Notes: a model not told the origin generated them from the letters alone. Positions 42,962 through 52,307 are shown, counted from the stretch's first letter. The stretch is 64,000 nt of DNA from an uncultured Pelagibacteraceae bacterium (GCA_902538915.1 CACBGZ010000002.1:27329-91328); one strand, 5' to 3'. Made by a program: numbers and translations.

Positions 42962-44401
42962 TTAAAACCTTTTAGCTTTAAGAACTAAGAATGGTAAAAA
43001 AGTTGCAATTATAAAAGATAAAAATAACAAAGACTGTGACACAATAGGTGCAAATAATTCTTTAGACAACATAACACCAACTAATAAGCTTTTTGAAAAA
43101 TCAGGAGCTGGAAACATTAAAAATCCCCCTATTAATCCAGCAAAAATTGAAACATAAGCAGTTTTTTCATTTATGTGCTTATTATAAAAACTATAAAAGA
43201 CCGTTAAGACAAATGCACAACAAAATAAGTCAGCCAATAAAAAAAGATATAATATATCAAATCCTTTTGATGCAATAATAAAAGATATAAGAGATAAAAA
43301 TAATATTATGTATTTTGAAAAATTTAGACTTTTCTTTTTATCTAGATTAAAAGCTGCATTTCCATCAACTACAATAAGGCTTGATATTGCATTTACTAAA
43401 GTATCAACGGTGGAAATAGTAAGCGCTAAACCTAGTACAATCACAAAAAAAGATAAAAATTTTGTCTGTTCTTTTAAAAGTAATGTGAAAAATCCAAGAT
43501 CAGGGCGAGTAGTTGGGTCTAATGAAAAGGCGACCATTCCTGTAAAACCCATAAAAAAAACTACTGGTACGATAATAAAAAATGAAATTACTAAACTTTT
43601 TTTTAAAGTTTCAAAATTTTTTGCTGCATACACTCTCTGCCAATTACCTTGGTGAAATAAATTTGTTGCAGCAACGGCAATAAAAAAAGTCAAACCTGCT
43701 GTATAACTGGGCACATATGACAAACTTAAAAGTTGAGGATTTTTTTCTTTTACAAAGTCTATTGAAAAGTCAGATCCTATGAAAATGTTAATATATATTA
43801 AAGAGATCAATAATAAAATTCCAATAACTATCATTTGAATATTATCTGTGAATATCGATGCTCTTAATCCTCCATATAATGTATAGACAAGTGTAGATAT
43901 CAATACAATCAATGCTGTTACCCAAAGTTCTGTTCCAGAAATATAATTAATCAAAACTGCTACCGCAGTAACCTCTGCGCATAAAAAGATAAACATGTAA
44001 AATATTGTTAATAACAAAATAAGTTTGAATAAACTTTTTCCGAACTTTTTTCTCATAAACTCTATTAATGAAGATCCTCTAGGAAGTTCTTTTCTAATTT
44101 TTTTTCCAAGATATATTAAAAAAAACATTGGAAAAGCAGTTCCCAAAGAGTATCCAATAACAGCGCCTATACCTCCCCAAGTTGCTGCTGAGGCTGGTCC
44201 AAACAAAATCCATGCTCCTAAAGCAGATGCAGTTAAACTAGTAGTTAATGAGAAAACACCTATATTTCTATTAGCTGTAAGATAGTTATTTAATCCTTGA
44301 TATTTATTTGAATTATATAGACCCAAAATTACAAATATAAGACTAATAGTTATTACTAATATTAAAGATGTGGATTGTGTTAAAAAATATGTCTTTTCCA
44401 T
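42962..44401 (-). CDS. thiV: sodium:solute symporter family, ThiV-like (putative thiamin pyrimidine precursor transporter)
   Basis: SSS-family membrane protein directly downstream of a TPP riboswitch, as described for SAR11 thiV. Confidence 0.8.
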   Translation of the reverse strand: MEKTYFLTQSTSLILVITISLIFVILGLYNSNKYQGLNNYLTANRNIGVFSLTTSLTASALGAWILFGPASAATWGGIGAVIGYSLGTAFPMFFLIYLGKKIRKELPRGSSLIEFMRKKFGKSLFKLILLLTIFYMFIFLCAEVTAVAVLINYISGTELWVTALIVLISTLVYTLYGGLRASIFTDNIQMIVIGILLLISLIYINIFIGSDFSIDFVKEKNPQLLSLSYVPSYTAGLTFFIAVAATNLFHQGNWQRVYAAKNFETLKKSLVISFFIIVPVVFFMGFTGMVAFSLDPTTRPDLGFFTLLLKEQTKFLSFFVIVLGLALTISTVDTLVNAISSLIVVDGNAAFNLDKKKSLNFSKYIILFLSLISFIIASKGFDILYLFLLADLFCCAFVLTVFYSFYNKHINEKTAYVSIFAGLIGGFLMFPAPDFSKSLLVGVMLSKELFAPIVSQSLLFLSFIIATFLPFLVLKAKRF

Positions 44402-44407
44402 TTTTTT

Positions 44408-44470
44408 CCCTTTCTGAATTACCGGACAGGTTCAAAGGGTTTATTCTCAGTCTATTCAGACACCCCTTAA
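44408..44470 (-). promoter_or_regulatory. TPP riboswitch (THI element), compact
   Basis: Reverse complement AAGGGGTGTCTGAATAGACTGAGAATAAACCCTTTGAACCTGTCCGGTAATTCAGAAAGGG: CTGAGA, ACCCTTTGAACCTG and CCGGTAAT hallmarks; AAGGG/CCCTT and CTG/CAG pairing. Confidence 0.92.
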
Positions 44471-44478
44471 AATTATAA

Positions 44479-44766
44479 TTATACTTTGTTATCCATTATT
44501 TCAATCATACACTTAGTTGCATACTCTCTCCATTCTGTTGAGCTTTTACCTTTAAGACTATCTAAGTGATCTCGGTTATTTTTTATATCATTTTTATGCT
44601 TGATTTTATCTTCCTCATCTAAATTTGACTCCATTTTTGTCAAATTAGTTTCCATGGCTTTTATCCAATTATTTCCTAATTCTACACACTTTTTATCGTC
44701 TTTTTCATCACAGATCTGTTTAAAAAAATTAAAGATAACTTCATCAGTTTTTACAGGATTTTTCAT
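44479..44766 (-). CDS. hypothetical 95-aa soluble protein
   Basis: Intact ORF, acidic/lysine-rich, two Cys. Confidence 0.5.
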   Translation of the reverse strand: MKNPVKTDEVIFNFFKQICDEKDDKKCVELGNNWIKAMETNLTKMESNLDEEDKIKHKNDIKNNRDHLDSLKGKSSTEWREYATKCMIEIMDNKV

Positions 44767-44776
44767 TTAAGAAATA

Positions 44777-44956
44777 TTATTTATTAAAACAATTATTAAC
44801 TAAAATTGCCATTAAAATCCAAATTACAAAAACTTCACCGTTTGTGAAGGAATAATCTGCTCCAGCAAAACCAGCAACAATATTTATAGCATAAATAATT
44901 ATTGTAGAAATTACTAAGCTAAAAATTAAATTAATTAATCCAGTTACATATTTCAT
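44777..44956 (-). CDS. hypothetical 59-aa membrane protein
   Basis: Manual translation MKYVTGLINLIFSLVISTIIIYAINIVAGFAGADYSFTNGEVFVIWILMAILVNNCFNK*; two hydrophobic segments. Confidence 0.5.
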   Translation of the reverse strand: MKYVTGLINLIFSLVISTIIIYAINIVAGFAGADYSFTNGEVFVIWILMAILVNNCFNK

Positions 44957-45051
44957 ATTTAAAGATTAACTATATTTCTGTTTAAAGCAAATTTAAAATT
45001 TCTATTTATAACTGATGATTTTTTAAGATGCGCGAATATTATAAAAATACC

Positions 45052-45110
45052 AGGTTGTATTCAAACATTTTATTTTAATTTTAATTAAATATATTCCTTG
45101 AATACAACCT
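45052..45110. repeat. 13-bp perfect inverted repeat (33-nt spacer)
   Basis: aggttgtattcaa (45052-45064) and ttgaatacaacct (45098-45110). Confidence 0.8.
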
Positions 45111-45130
45111 ACTTAGAACTTATTTTTTTA

Positions 45131-45289
45131 CTAAGGAGGTTATTCAAATGAATCAAAAGCCACCTGAAACTTAGCTGGGTAGCTACATATCAAAACAACA
45201 ATATAAGAAAAAAATCCACTTGGATTTAAAAGCCAAAAAGGCGATATAGAGGAGCTCTTTTGGTAACTGAGCTAAAAGAGCGAACCTCT
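45131..45289 (+). ncRNA. candidate structured RNA/leader with short ORF
   Basis: Nested complementary segments: CTAAG 45131-45135/CTTAG 45170-45174; AGGT 45137-45140/ACCT 45162-45165; ATTC/GAAT around the ATG at 45148; AAATCCA/TGGATTT 45212-45227; GCC/GGC 45232-45242; AGAGG-A-GCTCTTTT/AAAAGAGC-GAA-CCTCT 45248-45289. Strand not certain. Confidence 0.35.
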
Positions 45290-45301
45290 AACAAAAAAGA
45301 T

Positions 45302-45778
45302 TTAATGTGGTGCTCTAAACTTGCTATGACATGCTTTACAATTTGACCACATAAATTTACCTAAGACACTTCTAACATCTTTAACATCATCCGAAGTTTC
45401 AATAATTTTTGTAAGCTGTATCATATCATTTGATGATTTAGTCATCAGGGCATTGAACTCGTCTTTATTTTCCCAAATAATTGGTAGAGCCTGTGTTTTA
45501 AATCCCTCTTTAGTATTTTCAGGAAAATATTTAATTAGTGTTTTGTAATTTTCGCTCATTTCAATCATTAAAGTTTTTGCTTCGTCAAACTCACCTTTAA
45601 TTGCAAAATCGTTAGCTTTTTTTGCAATTCTATAGTTTTTACTAAAAAGAGCTTTTCTTCCTTTAATTATCTCTTCAACTGAAAGATCAAGTTCAGAATT
45701 TGCCGGTAAAGATAAAGTAACGAAAATTGAAATAAAGAAAATATACTTTAATATAATAATATTATATTTTAATATCAT
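45302..45778 (-). CDS. cytochrome c' / class II c-type cytochrome
   Basis: Signal peptide; C-terminal CKACH haem motif (SNCKACHSKFR). Confidence 0.82.
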   Translation of the reverse strand: MILKYNIIILKYIFFISIFVTLSLPANSELDLSVEEIIKGRKALFSKNYRIAKKANDFAIKGEFDEAKTLMIEMSENYKTLIKYFPENTKEGFKTQALPIIWENKDEFNALMTKSSNDMIQLTKIIETSDDVKDVRSVLGKFMWSNCKACHSKFRAPH

Positions 45779-46306
45779 ATGAGACTTACAAATAGCTTAA
45801 CAGAATACGGCTTCATTTCCAAAGTATTTCATTGGTTAAGTGCCGCAGTCTTGATAATTCAAATTCCCCTAGGTTTCTATTTAGTTGATATGGATTTTAG
45901 TGATAAAAGGTTAACTGTTGAAAGTATCCATGTAACTCTTGGTTTAAGTATATTTTATCTAATTTTATTTAGACTTTTATACAAAACATTAAATCCAACA
46001 CCTCGACTACAAAATAGTCTTTTTCCTGGACAAAAGATTATTGCAAAACTAAATCACATCTTTTTATATGTTTCAATTTTAGCAATAACTATATCTGGTG
46101 CTTTGAAAAAATTATTCAATGGAGAAGAACTTGATATGTTTTTTTTTAAACTTGAAATTAAAGATAATTTTGAATTAGCAGAAATCTTTTATGAAATTCA
46201 TATTGTTGGGAATTATACATTAATAGCTCTTATATCATTACATATTTTCGCAGTCATAGTTCATAAACTTTTATTTAAAGAAAATTTACTAAAGAAAATT
46301 TTATAA
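45779..46306 (+). CDS. cytochrome b561 family protein
   Basis: FISKVFHWLSAAVLIIQIPLGFYL; four TM, conserved His. Confidence 0.88.
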   Translation: MRLTNSLTEYGFISKVFHWLSAAVLIIQIPLGFYLVDMDFSDKRLTVESIHVTLGLSIFYLILFRLLYKTLNPTPRLQNSLFPGQKIIAKLNHIFLYVSILAITISGALKKLFNGEELDMFFFKLEIKDNFELAEIFYEIHIVGNYTLIALISLHIFAVIVHKLLFKENLLKKIL

Positions 46307-47011
46307 AATAATACAAATTAATTTATCTTTAAATCTTAAAATATCTTTGTATTTCAATTCAATTTCTTGAACTCCAAAATCTAATTGTTTATTCGAAAAA
46401 GTTAATAGGATTGAAATATATCTACTTTTAATCATCCTTAGATATTCTTTTTTTTGAACCTTTACATCAAAAAAAAATTTTTTTTTTTTCCTATAGGGAT
46501 ATAGCTTTGTGATAATCTTTAATATCTCCTTATCTCTTTTAAGTGATTGCTCTAGTCTATTTTTCATTAATTTAAAGGTTGGAATTTCGTTTTTATTTGT
46601 TTCAAGGGTAAATATCAAAATTTTACCTTTCAAATTTAACTTTTTTTTTAACAATCTTAATAATCTTTTGATTTCTGCTAGTTTCATTAAATGAATTGTT
46701 TGTTTTATCAAAATTAAATCAAATTTTTGATTATCAGTTGTGGAGTAATTTAAAGCATCTATTCTTTTAAAATTTATTCGTTTATCTCTATTTTTGTGGT
46801 TAACAATATCTATACCTAAAGGTTTTATTTTAAGCTTAAGCTTTGAGTTTAAAGCACCTAGTATCTTACCCCGACCGCAGCCAATATCTAAAATTTTTGA
46901 ATTAGAATTTAGATTAAAATTTTTTATTAAAAAACTATTGAATGAATTAATATATTTTTGAGAAGATAGCCAAGTTTTATTATCCCAATTTTTAATGACA
47001 ACTGATGCCAT
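46301..47011 (-). CDS. class I SAM-dependent methyltransferase
   Basis: SKILDIGCGRGKILGAL motif I. Confidence 0.75.
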   Translation of the reverse strand: MASVVIKNWDNKTWLSSQKYINSFNSFLIKNFNLNSNSKILDIGCGRGKILGALNSKLKLKIKPLGIDIVNHKNRDKRINFKRIDALNYSTTDNQKFDLILIKQTIHLMKLAEIKRLLRLLKKKLNLKGKILIFTLETNKNEIPTFKLMKNRLEQSLKRDKEILKIITKLYPYRKKKKFFFDVKVQKKEYLRMIKSRYISILLTFSNKQLDFGVQEIELKYKDILRFKDKLICIIL

Positions 47012-47429
47012 ACTTTTTCAATCTCCAATAATTATATGGCCAAGGTGTAAGAAATCCAACTATTAGCATCAACGGTACAACCCACCATGTTAATATTGCA
47101 CCACCTGTCAAAAAGTAATCTGTTAAATTCATTGCAACTTCCATGCTTATCATTGAAATAAAACTCATACCAAGTGCTGTTCTAAGAGCATTATTAAAAC
47201 TAAAATTTTGCTTAATTAAAATTATTGTCTCAAGAATAATACTAGTAATTAAACCATTGATTATTGCTAAAATCATTATCCCTAATACTGGAAATGGTAT
47301 TTTCGTTAATTGGAAATACAAGATCGTTCCAAAATCTCCTATGGCGCAACCAAGTAAACACCAAGCTGTATTCCTAGCACTTTGTTTCCAAGTATTTAAA
47401 CAACGCCAGTCAAATGTAGTAGATTCCAT
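46992..47429 (-). CDS. DUF4396-like membrane protein
   Basis: SARNTAWCLLGCAIGDFGTI; four TM; WPYNYWRLKKYG. Confidence 0.65.
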   Translation of the reverse strand: MESTTFDWRCLNTWKQSARNTAWCLLGCAIGDFGTILYFQLTKIPFPVLGIMILAIINGLITSIILETIILIKQNFSFNNALRTALGMSFISMISMEVAMNLTDYFLTGGAILTWWVVPLMLIVGFLTPWPYNYWRLKKYGISCH

Positions 47430-47451
47430 ATTTATGTGATAATATTTATTT

Positions 47452-48132
47452 ATGATTTTTAAACAAGTTTTCGATAAAAAATCTAGTACCTACACTTACA
47501 TAATTGCCTCAGCAAAAGGAAGAGAGGCTTTAATCATAGACCCTGTTTTAGAAAATGTTGAGGACTATATAAAAATACTCAATCAATTAAATCTAAAATT
47601 AGTAAAGGTGATAGATACTCACATACATGCTGACCATGTAACTGGTGCGGGAAAATTAAGAGACAAAACAAAATGCGTAACTATTATGGGTGAGCATACC
47701 CCAACTGATGCTGTTGAAGTAAAAGTCAAAGATGATGAAATAATTAAATTAGATAAACTAAATTTCAGAGCAATTTATACACCAGGACATACATCTGATA
47801 GTTTTTGTTTTCTTATGGATAAATATTTATTTTCTGGAGACACATTACTTATCAATGGTACCGGCAGAACTGATTTTCAAAATGGTAGCTCTACAGATGC
47901 ATATAACTCAATTTTTAATAGGCTCTTAAAACTTCCTGATGATACACTTTTATACCCTGCTCATGATTATAAGGGTGAAACTGTCAGTACCATTGGTAAA
48001 GAAAAAAGATCAAATCCGAGATTACAAGTTAGTAATGTGGATGAGTATATTGAAATTATGAACAATCTAGACCTTAAGAAGCCAGAAAAAATTGATTATA
48101 ATGTTGCAAGTAATCTTAGGTTAGGAATTTAA
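47452..48132 (+). CDS. MBL-fold persulfide dioxygenase-like (ETHE1 family)
   Basis: DTHIHADHVTGAGKL; FLMDKYLFSGDTLLINGTGRTDFQ; YPAHDY. Confidence 0.88.
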   Translation: MIFKQVFDKKSSTYTYIIASAKGREALIIDPVLENVEDYIKILNQLNLKLVKVIDTHIHADHVTGAGKLRDKTKCVTIMGEHTPTDAVEVKVKDDEIIKLDKLNFRAIYTPGHTSDSFCFLMDKYLFSGDTLLINGTGRTDFQNGSSTDAYNSIFNRLLKLPDDTLLYPAHDYKGETVSTIGKEKRSNPRLQVSNVDEYIEIMNNLDLKKPEKIDYNVASNLRLGI

Positions 48133-48524
48133 ATCTTTATTGAGGATTTAATGGCCTCATAAATTAGGTCTTCAGTTGTTTCACCCACACTTCTGTATAT
48201 TTCTTTATTGTCTTTAAATATCAATAGCGTGGTTTGAAATTGGACTTTTAAAAGATTAGCAATTTCTTTATTTGTTACGTCGAAAGCAAAGTACTCAATA
48301 TTATCAAATTTTATGTCCGATAAACCACCGTCTTTTTTAGCTGTTTTCAAGATTTTCATTTGTCCTGCACAAGACGAACAATATTTAATCCAGGAGCTTA
48401 CAATTACAACTTTACCTTCTGATTGTGCTTTATCAAATAATCTTTTATCAAAAGTCGTTTCTTTGTCTAATGCAATGGCGTTTAGTGTGAATAAACAAAA
48501 TATTAATATGAAAAATTTTTTCAT
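48129..48524 (-). CDS. secreted thioredoxin-fold protein
   Basis: Signal peptide; KYCSSCAGQM CxxC motif; thioredoxin-like. Confidence 0.72.
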   Translation of the reverse strand: MKKFFILIFCLFTLNAIALDKETTFDKRLFDKAQSEGKVVIVSSWIKYCSSCAGQMKILKTAKKDGGLSDIKFDNIEYFAFDVTNKEIANLLKVQFQTTLLIFKDNKEIYRSVGETTEDLIYEAIKSSIKI

Positions 48525-48530
48525 AAGGCT

Positions 48531-48845
48531 TTATATAACAAAAATTAGAAACCAGTAAGAAGCTAAACCTGAAAATATTGTCGCAATGATACTTCTTGAA
48601 AATATTCCAATTACTACAGCTATTATAGCTGCGATTATTTTTGGATTATCGTCAAACTGAAATAATCCTACATCATTGATAAAAATTGCAGGAAAAATTA
48701 TTGCTGGAAATATTGCAGATGGTACAAAAGATAATATTTCTCTTATTCTAGCATTAAACATTTCTTTTTTAATTAAAGCAATCATAGTAAATCTTGTGAA
48801 ATAAGTGATTAGTCCACAATATATTATTAAGGTCCAATTACTCAT
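48531..48845 (-). CDS. azlD: AzlD-family branched-chain amino acid transport protein
   Basis: 104 aa, 4 TM, adjacent to AzlC. Confidence 0.85.
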   Translation of the reverse strand: MSNWTLIIYCGLITYFTRFTMIALIKKEMFNARIREILSFVPSAIFPAIIFPAIFINDVGLFQFDDNPKIIAAIIAVVIGIFSRSIIATIFSGLASYWFLIFVI

Positions 48846-49533
48846 TTGATTTAGTCATTTTCGTTAAAATGATTGCTGAAAGTAATCCGATTAATGCAGC
48901 AACAATTACATAAGCTTTAAATGGAATTATATTATAGCCGAAAGTAGCAACAAGTCCTGAAACAATTATTACAAATACATTTACAAATTTTCTAAAGTCA
49001 TTAATTAGTAATGCTAAAAAAGTTAATGGGATTGCAAAACTTAATCCAAGTTTTTCAGGAATAGCAGCACCTAGTATAATTCCTAAAAAAGTTGTTGATT
49101 GCCATATTATCCAACAAGTTGCGCCTCCACCAACTAAATGAAAGTATTTATTTTCATTTTTATTCTTTTTGAAATATTCATTTGATCTAGCAAATGCCTG
49201 GTCAATTAAAAAATACGAGATAATAATTTTCCAAATTAATTTTAAATCTGACAAATGTTCAGAAACAACAGCCCCATAAAGTAAGTGTCTTGAGTTCACG
49301 GCTCCTACTGAGCTTATAATCACCAAAGAAGAGGCACCACCTGAAAATAATTGTAAAAGAACTATTTGAGATGCTCCTCCGAATATAATTAAAGACATAC
49401 CCATTGTTTCCAAAGGTGTAAATCCAACATCAATAGCTAGAACACCAAATATTAAACCAAAAGGCACCACAGGAATCATTAGTGGACTTACATCAATTAC
49501 GCCTTTTAGAAATATCTTTAACTTACCATTCAT
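48838..49533 (-). CDS. azlC: AzlC-family permease
   Basis: PFGLIFGVLAIDVGFTPLETMGMSLIIFGGASQ; NSRHLLYGA. Confidence 0.9.
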   Translation of the reverse strand: MNGKLKIFLKGVIDVSPLMIPVVPFGLIFGVLAIDVGFTPLETMGMSLIIFGGASQIVLLQLFSGGASSLVIISSVGAVNSRHLLYGAVVSEHLSDLKLIWKIIISYFLIDQAFARSNEYFKKNKNENKYFHLVGGGATCWIIWQSTTFLGIILGAAIPEKLGLSFAIPLTFLALLINDFRKFVNVFVIIVSGLVATFGYNIIPFKAYVIVAALIGLLSAIILTKMTKSNE

Positions 49534-49552
49534 TTTATTATAGAGGCTTTTA

Positions 49553-50614
49553 TTAGAAGCAAACTATATGATCAATATGAATTGGTCTTTTTATGCCGAA
49601 TTTTTCATCTACTTCATGTTGATGAATATGATGAGAGTGAACAAATACAGGAATGAGAGTATTATTGGGAGTTTTGAGAGTATAAATAAAGTTAGTTCCT
49701 CTAAATTTTCTATCAATCACTTCAAATTTTAAATTGCTTGTATCATCGTGATGTAAGTCTTCTGGTTGAATTAAAAGCTTTACACTAGATCCTATCGGGA
49801 ATGGTTTGACAAAATTACCGGTGATTGTTCCAAGATCTTTATTTTCAAGACTTTTGGGGCTTGTAACTTCTGCAGGAATTAAAATTCCTCTATTTAAAAA
49901 ATTAACTACCTCTACCGAATTTGGTAAATGGTAAACATTATAAGGATCATCAAATTGTTTAAGCTCTTGATTTAAAATTATTCCACATTTTGATCCCAAG
50001 TAAAATGCTTCATAAGAATCATGGGTAACTATAATTGTTGTTATCTTTGAATTTTTAAGTATTTTTTTTAACTTTTCTTGTATCTCCTCTTTAAAACTTT
50101 GATCTACATTCGACAATGGTTCATCTAAAAGTAACAAATCAGGCTTAGTTATAAGAGATCTTGCGAGTGAAGCTCTTTGAGCTTCGCCAGCACTTATTTC
50201 ATGGGGAAATTTATTCAGTATGTGAGAAATATCTAATAAGTTAATTAATTCCTCAAAATTTATTGATTTGTCTTTTTTGATCTCATTTCTTTCAGCTCCT
50301 AATAAAATATTCTTTTTAACTGTGTAGTGTGGAAATAAACTGTTTTCCTGAAAAGCCAAGGATATGTTTCTTTTCTCTGGTTCGATATTAATATTTTCTG
50401 AGGACAAAGTTTTTCCTTTGAGCGCGATTGAACCTTTATTTATATTTTCCAAACCTGCAATAGTTCTCAAAATTGTCGTTTTGCCAATACCTGAGGGTCC
50501 CAATAAACATATGATGTCCCCTTCTTTTTCTATAGAAAAGGAAACATTCTTTACCTTAACTTTATTTCCGATCTTAAAGTCAACGTTTTTAATTTCAAAA
50601 AAATTATCACTCAT
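49553..50614 (-). CDS. fbpC: iron(III) ABC transporter ATP-binding protein (FbpC-like)
   Basis: GPSGIGKTT, ISAGEAQRASLARSL, LLLLDEPLSNVD. Confidence 0.88.
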   Translation of the reverse strand: MSDNFFEIKNVDFKIGNKVKVKNVSFSIEKEGDIICLLGPSGIGKTTILRTIAGLENINKGSIALKGKTLSSENINIEPEKRNISLAFQENSLFPHYTVKKNILLGAERNEIKKDKSINFEELINLLDISHILNKFPHEISAGEAQRASLARSLITKPDLLLLDEPLSNVDQSFKEEIQEKLKKILKNSKITTIIVTHDSYEAFYLGSKCGIILNQELKQFDDPYNVYHLPNSVEVVNFLNRGILIPAEVTSPKSLENKDLGTITGNFVKPFPIGSSVKLLIQPEDLHHDDTSNLKFEVIDRKFRGTNFIYTLKTPNNTLIPVFVHSHHIHQHEVDEKFGIKRPIHIDHIVCF

Positions 50615-52226
50615 TATTTTCTCTTAAAATATATTTTGATGTTACTATAATAAATAAACTAGCGATTAAAATTAAAAATAAGGAAGGTACTGCTGCAGCT
50701 TCTAATAAATCTTCAGATGCAGAGATATATGCGGTGGTAGCAAAGGTTTCAAAATTAAAAGGTCTTAAAATAAGAGTTATTGGTAATTCCCTAATTATTT
50801 CTAAAGAGATAAGTATGATAATGAACAAAAGGGAATTTCTTAAAAAAGGTATGTGAATATTTGTAAAAGTTTTTCTTTTTGAATAGCCAAGTAAGTAAGC
50901 ACTCTCATCGACAGAAATATTCATCTTTTCATATCCTGATTTTATTCCATTAAAAGCTAATGAATAAAATCTGATAAAGTAAACTAAAACTAATCCAAAC
51001 ACAGATCCTATAAATATTTTTTTGATTGAAGAAAAGCCAAATGATTTAATTATACTATCGTCGAACCAAGCTATAAAAGTAATGAAAGCAATTGCTAAAA
51101 TCACTCCAGGTATAGCATAGCCTGAAATTGATAATGTAGATAAAAAATTGAGAGTTTTATTATTTGAAACTCTATTGCCATAATTTGATATTAAAGAAAA
51201 TATTATCAAAACTAAACTAGATAATAAAACTAAGTACAAAGTATTCAAAACTAAATTAGTTATTTCTAAATCAAACAAATTTTCAGGAAATTTTATTGTC
51301 CAGTAAAGCATCTGACTTAGTGGAAATAAAAAACTCACAAAAAAAATAAAAAAACAAAAGATAAAAGCTAAAAAAGCATTAATTCCAAAGAGTTTTATTT
51401 TTACTTTTTGTTTAAGTCCACCTTTCGAATTAAAGTGATATTTAGCCCTTCTTCTAGATAAATTTTCTAAAATAAATAATGAAAATATAAATAATAATAA
51501 AAAAAAAGATATTCGATTAGCAAAAGCTAAATCATCAAAATAAATCCAAGAGTTGTAGATACCTGTAGTCAAAGTATTTATTGAGAAAAAATCAACGGCG
51601 CCGAACTCTGCTAAAGTTTCCATTGCTACCAAAGATAAACCTGCAACTATGGCCGGTCTTGCTGCGGGCAATATTACTTTAAAAAAAGATTTAAATCTTG
51701 AAAAGCCTAGATTTTTACCAAGATCAATTAAATTTTGTGACTGATATAAAAATGATGCTCTAGTAAGTATATATACATATGCATATAAAGAGAAAGATAT
51801 TGATAATATAGCTCCAAACATACCATCAAATTTAGGAATATTTTTATTATAATTTGCCTCGCCAAATAAGTTTTTTAAAATTGTAAATGCAGTTCCATAA
51901 TTTTCAAAGAAAGCAGTTAAAGAATAAGCATAAATGTAAGGTGGGACTGCAAAAGATAATATCAATGCCCATTTAAAAAATTCACTTCCTGGAAATCTAT
52001 AGAAAGACACTAAGTAAGCTGCACCAGTACCGATAATAAATGTAAGTAATAAAACTGATAACAAAAGGGTGAGTGAATTAAAAATATATTCAACTAGAAA
52101 AGTATTCTTTAATATTTCATAATAATTAGAGGTGGTTTCAAAAAAACTTGCAAACACAGTTATTACTGGAATTAGTACTATAAAAGAAATTAAAAAAGAC
52201 GAAACAAACCAACTATTGAATTTCAT
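50607..52226 (-). CDS. fbpB: iron(III) ABC transporter permease (FbpB-like)
   Basis: Two-domain permease with two EAA loops. Start placed at MKFNSWF (52226); the track start (52271) lies inside a terminator-like hairpin. Confidence 0.88.
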   Translation of the reverse strand: MKFNSWFVSSFLISFIVLIPVITVFASFFETTSNYYEILKNTFLVEYIFNSLTLLLSVLLLTFIIGTGAAYLVSFYRFPGSEFFKWALILSFAVPPYIYAYSLTAFFENYGTAFTILKNLFGEANYNKNIPKFDGMFGAILSISFSLYAYVYILTRASFLYQSQNLIDLGKNLGFSRFKSFFKVILPAARPAIVAGLSLVAMETLAEFGAVDFFSINTLTTGIYNSWIYFDDLAFANRISFFLLLFIFSLFILENLSRRRAKYHFNSKGGLKQKVKIKLFGINAFLAFIFCFFIFFVSFLFPLSQMLYWTIKFPENLFDLEITNLVLNTLYLVLLSSLVLIIFSLISNYGNRVSNNKTLNFLSTLSISGYAIPGVILAIAFITFIAWFDDSIIKSFGFSSIKKIFIGSVFGLVLVYFIRFYSLAFNGIKSGYEKMNISVDESAYLLGYSKRKTFTNIHIPFLRNSLLFIIILISLEIIRELPITLILRPFNFETFATTAYISASEDLLEAAAVPSLFLILIASLFIIVTSKYILRENNE

Positions 52227-52260
52227 ATTATAATCCGCCTTATGAACATGAAAAAAGTAA

Positions 52261-52296
52261 AGTGTCCACAATTAACTTTCGCTAACAGTGGACACT
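52261..52296 (-). terminator. terminator-like hairpin with GAAA tetraloop upstream of fbpB
   Basis: Minus strand AGTGTCCAC-TG-TTAGC-GAAA-GTTAA-TT-GTGGACACT followed by TTTACTTTTTT. Confidence 0.72.
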
Positions 52297-52307
52297 ATTT
52301 AAGAAAA

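Noticed and set aside
45248-45289. Minus-strand TTTTAGCTCAGTTACCAAAAGAGC resembling a tRNA D-arm
   Set aside because: Flanking sequence does not fold into an acceptor, anticodon or T arm; better explained as a simple 13-bp hairpin. No tRNA called.
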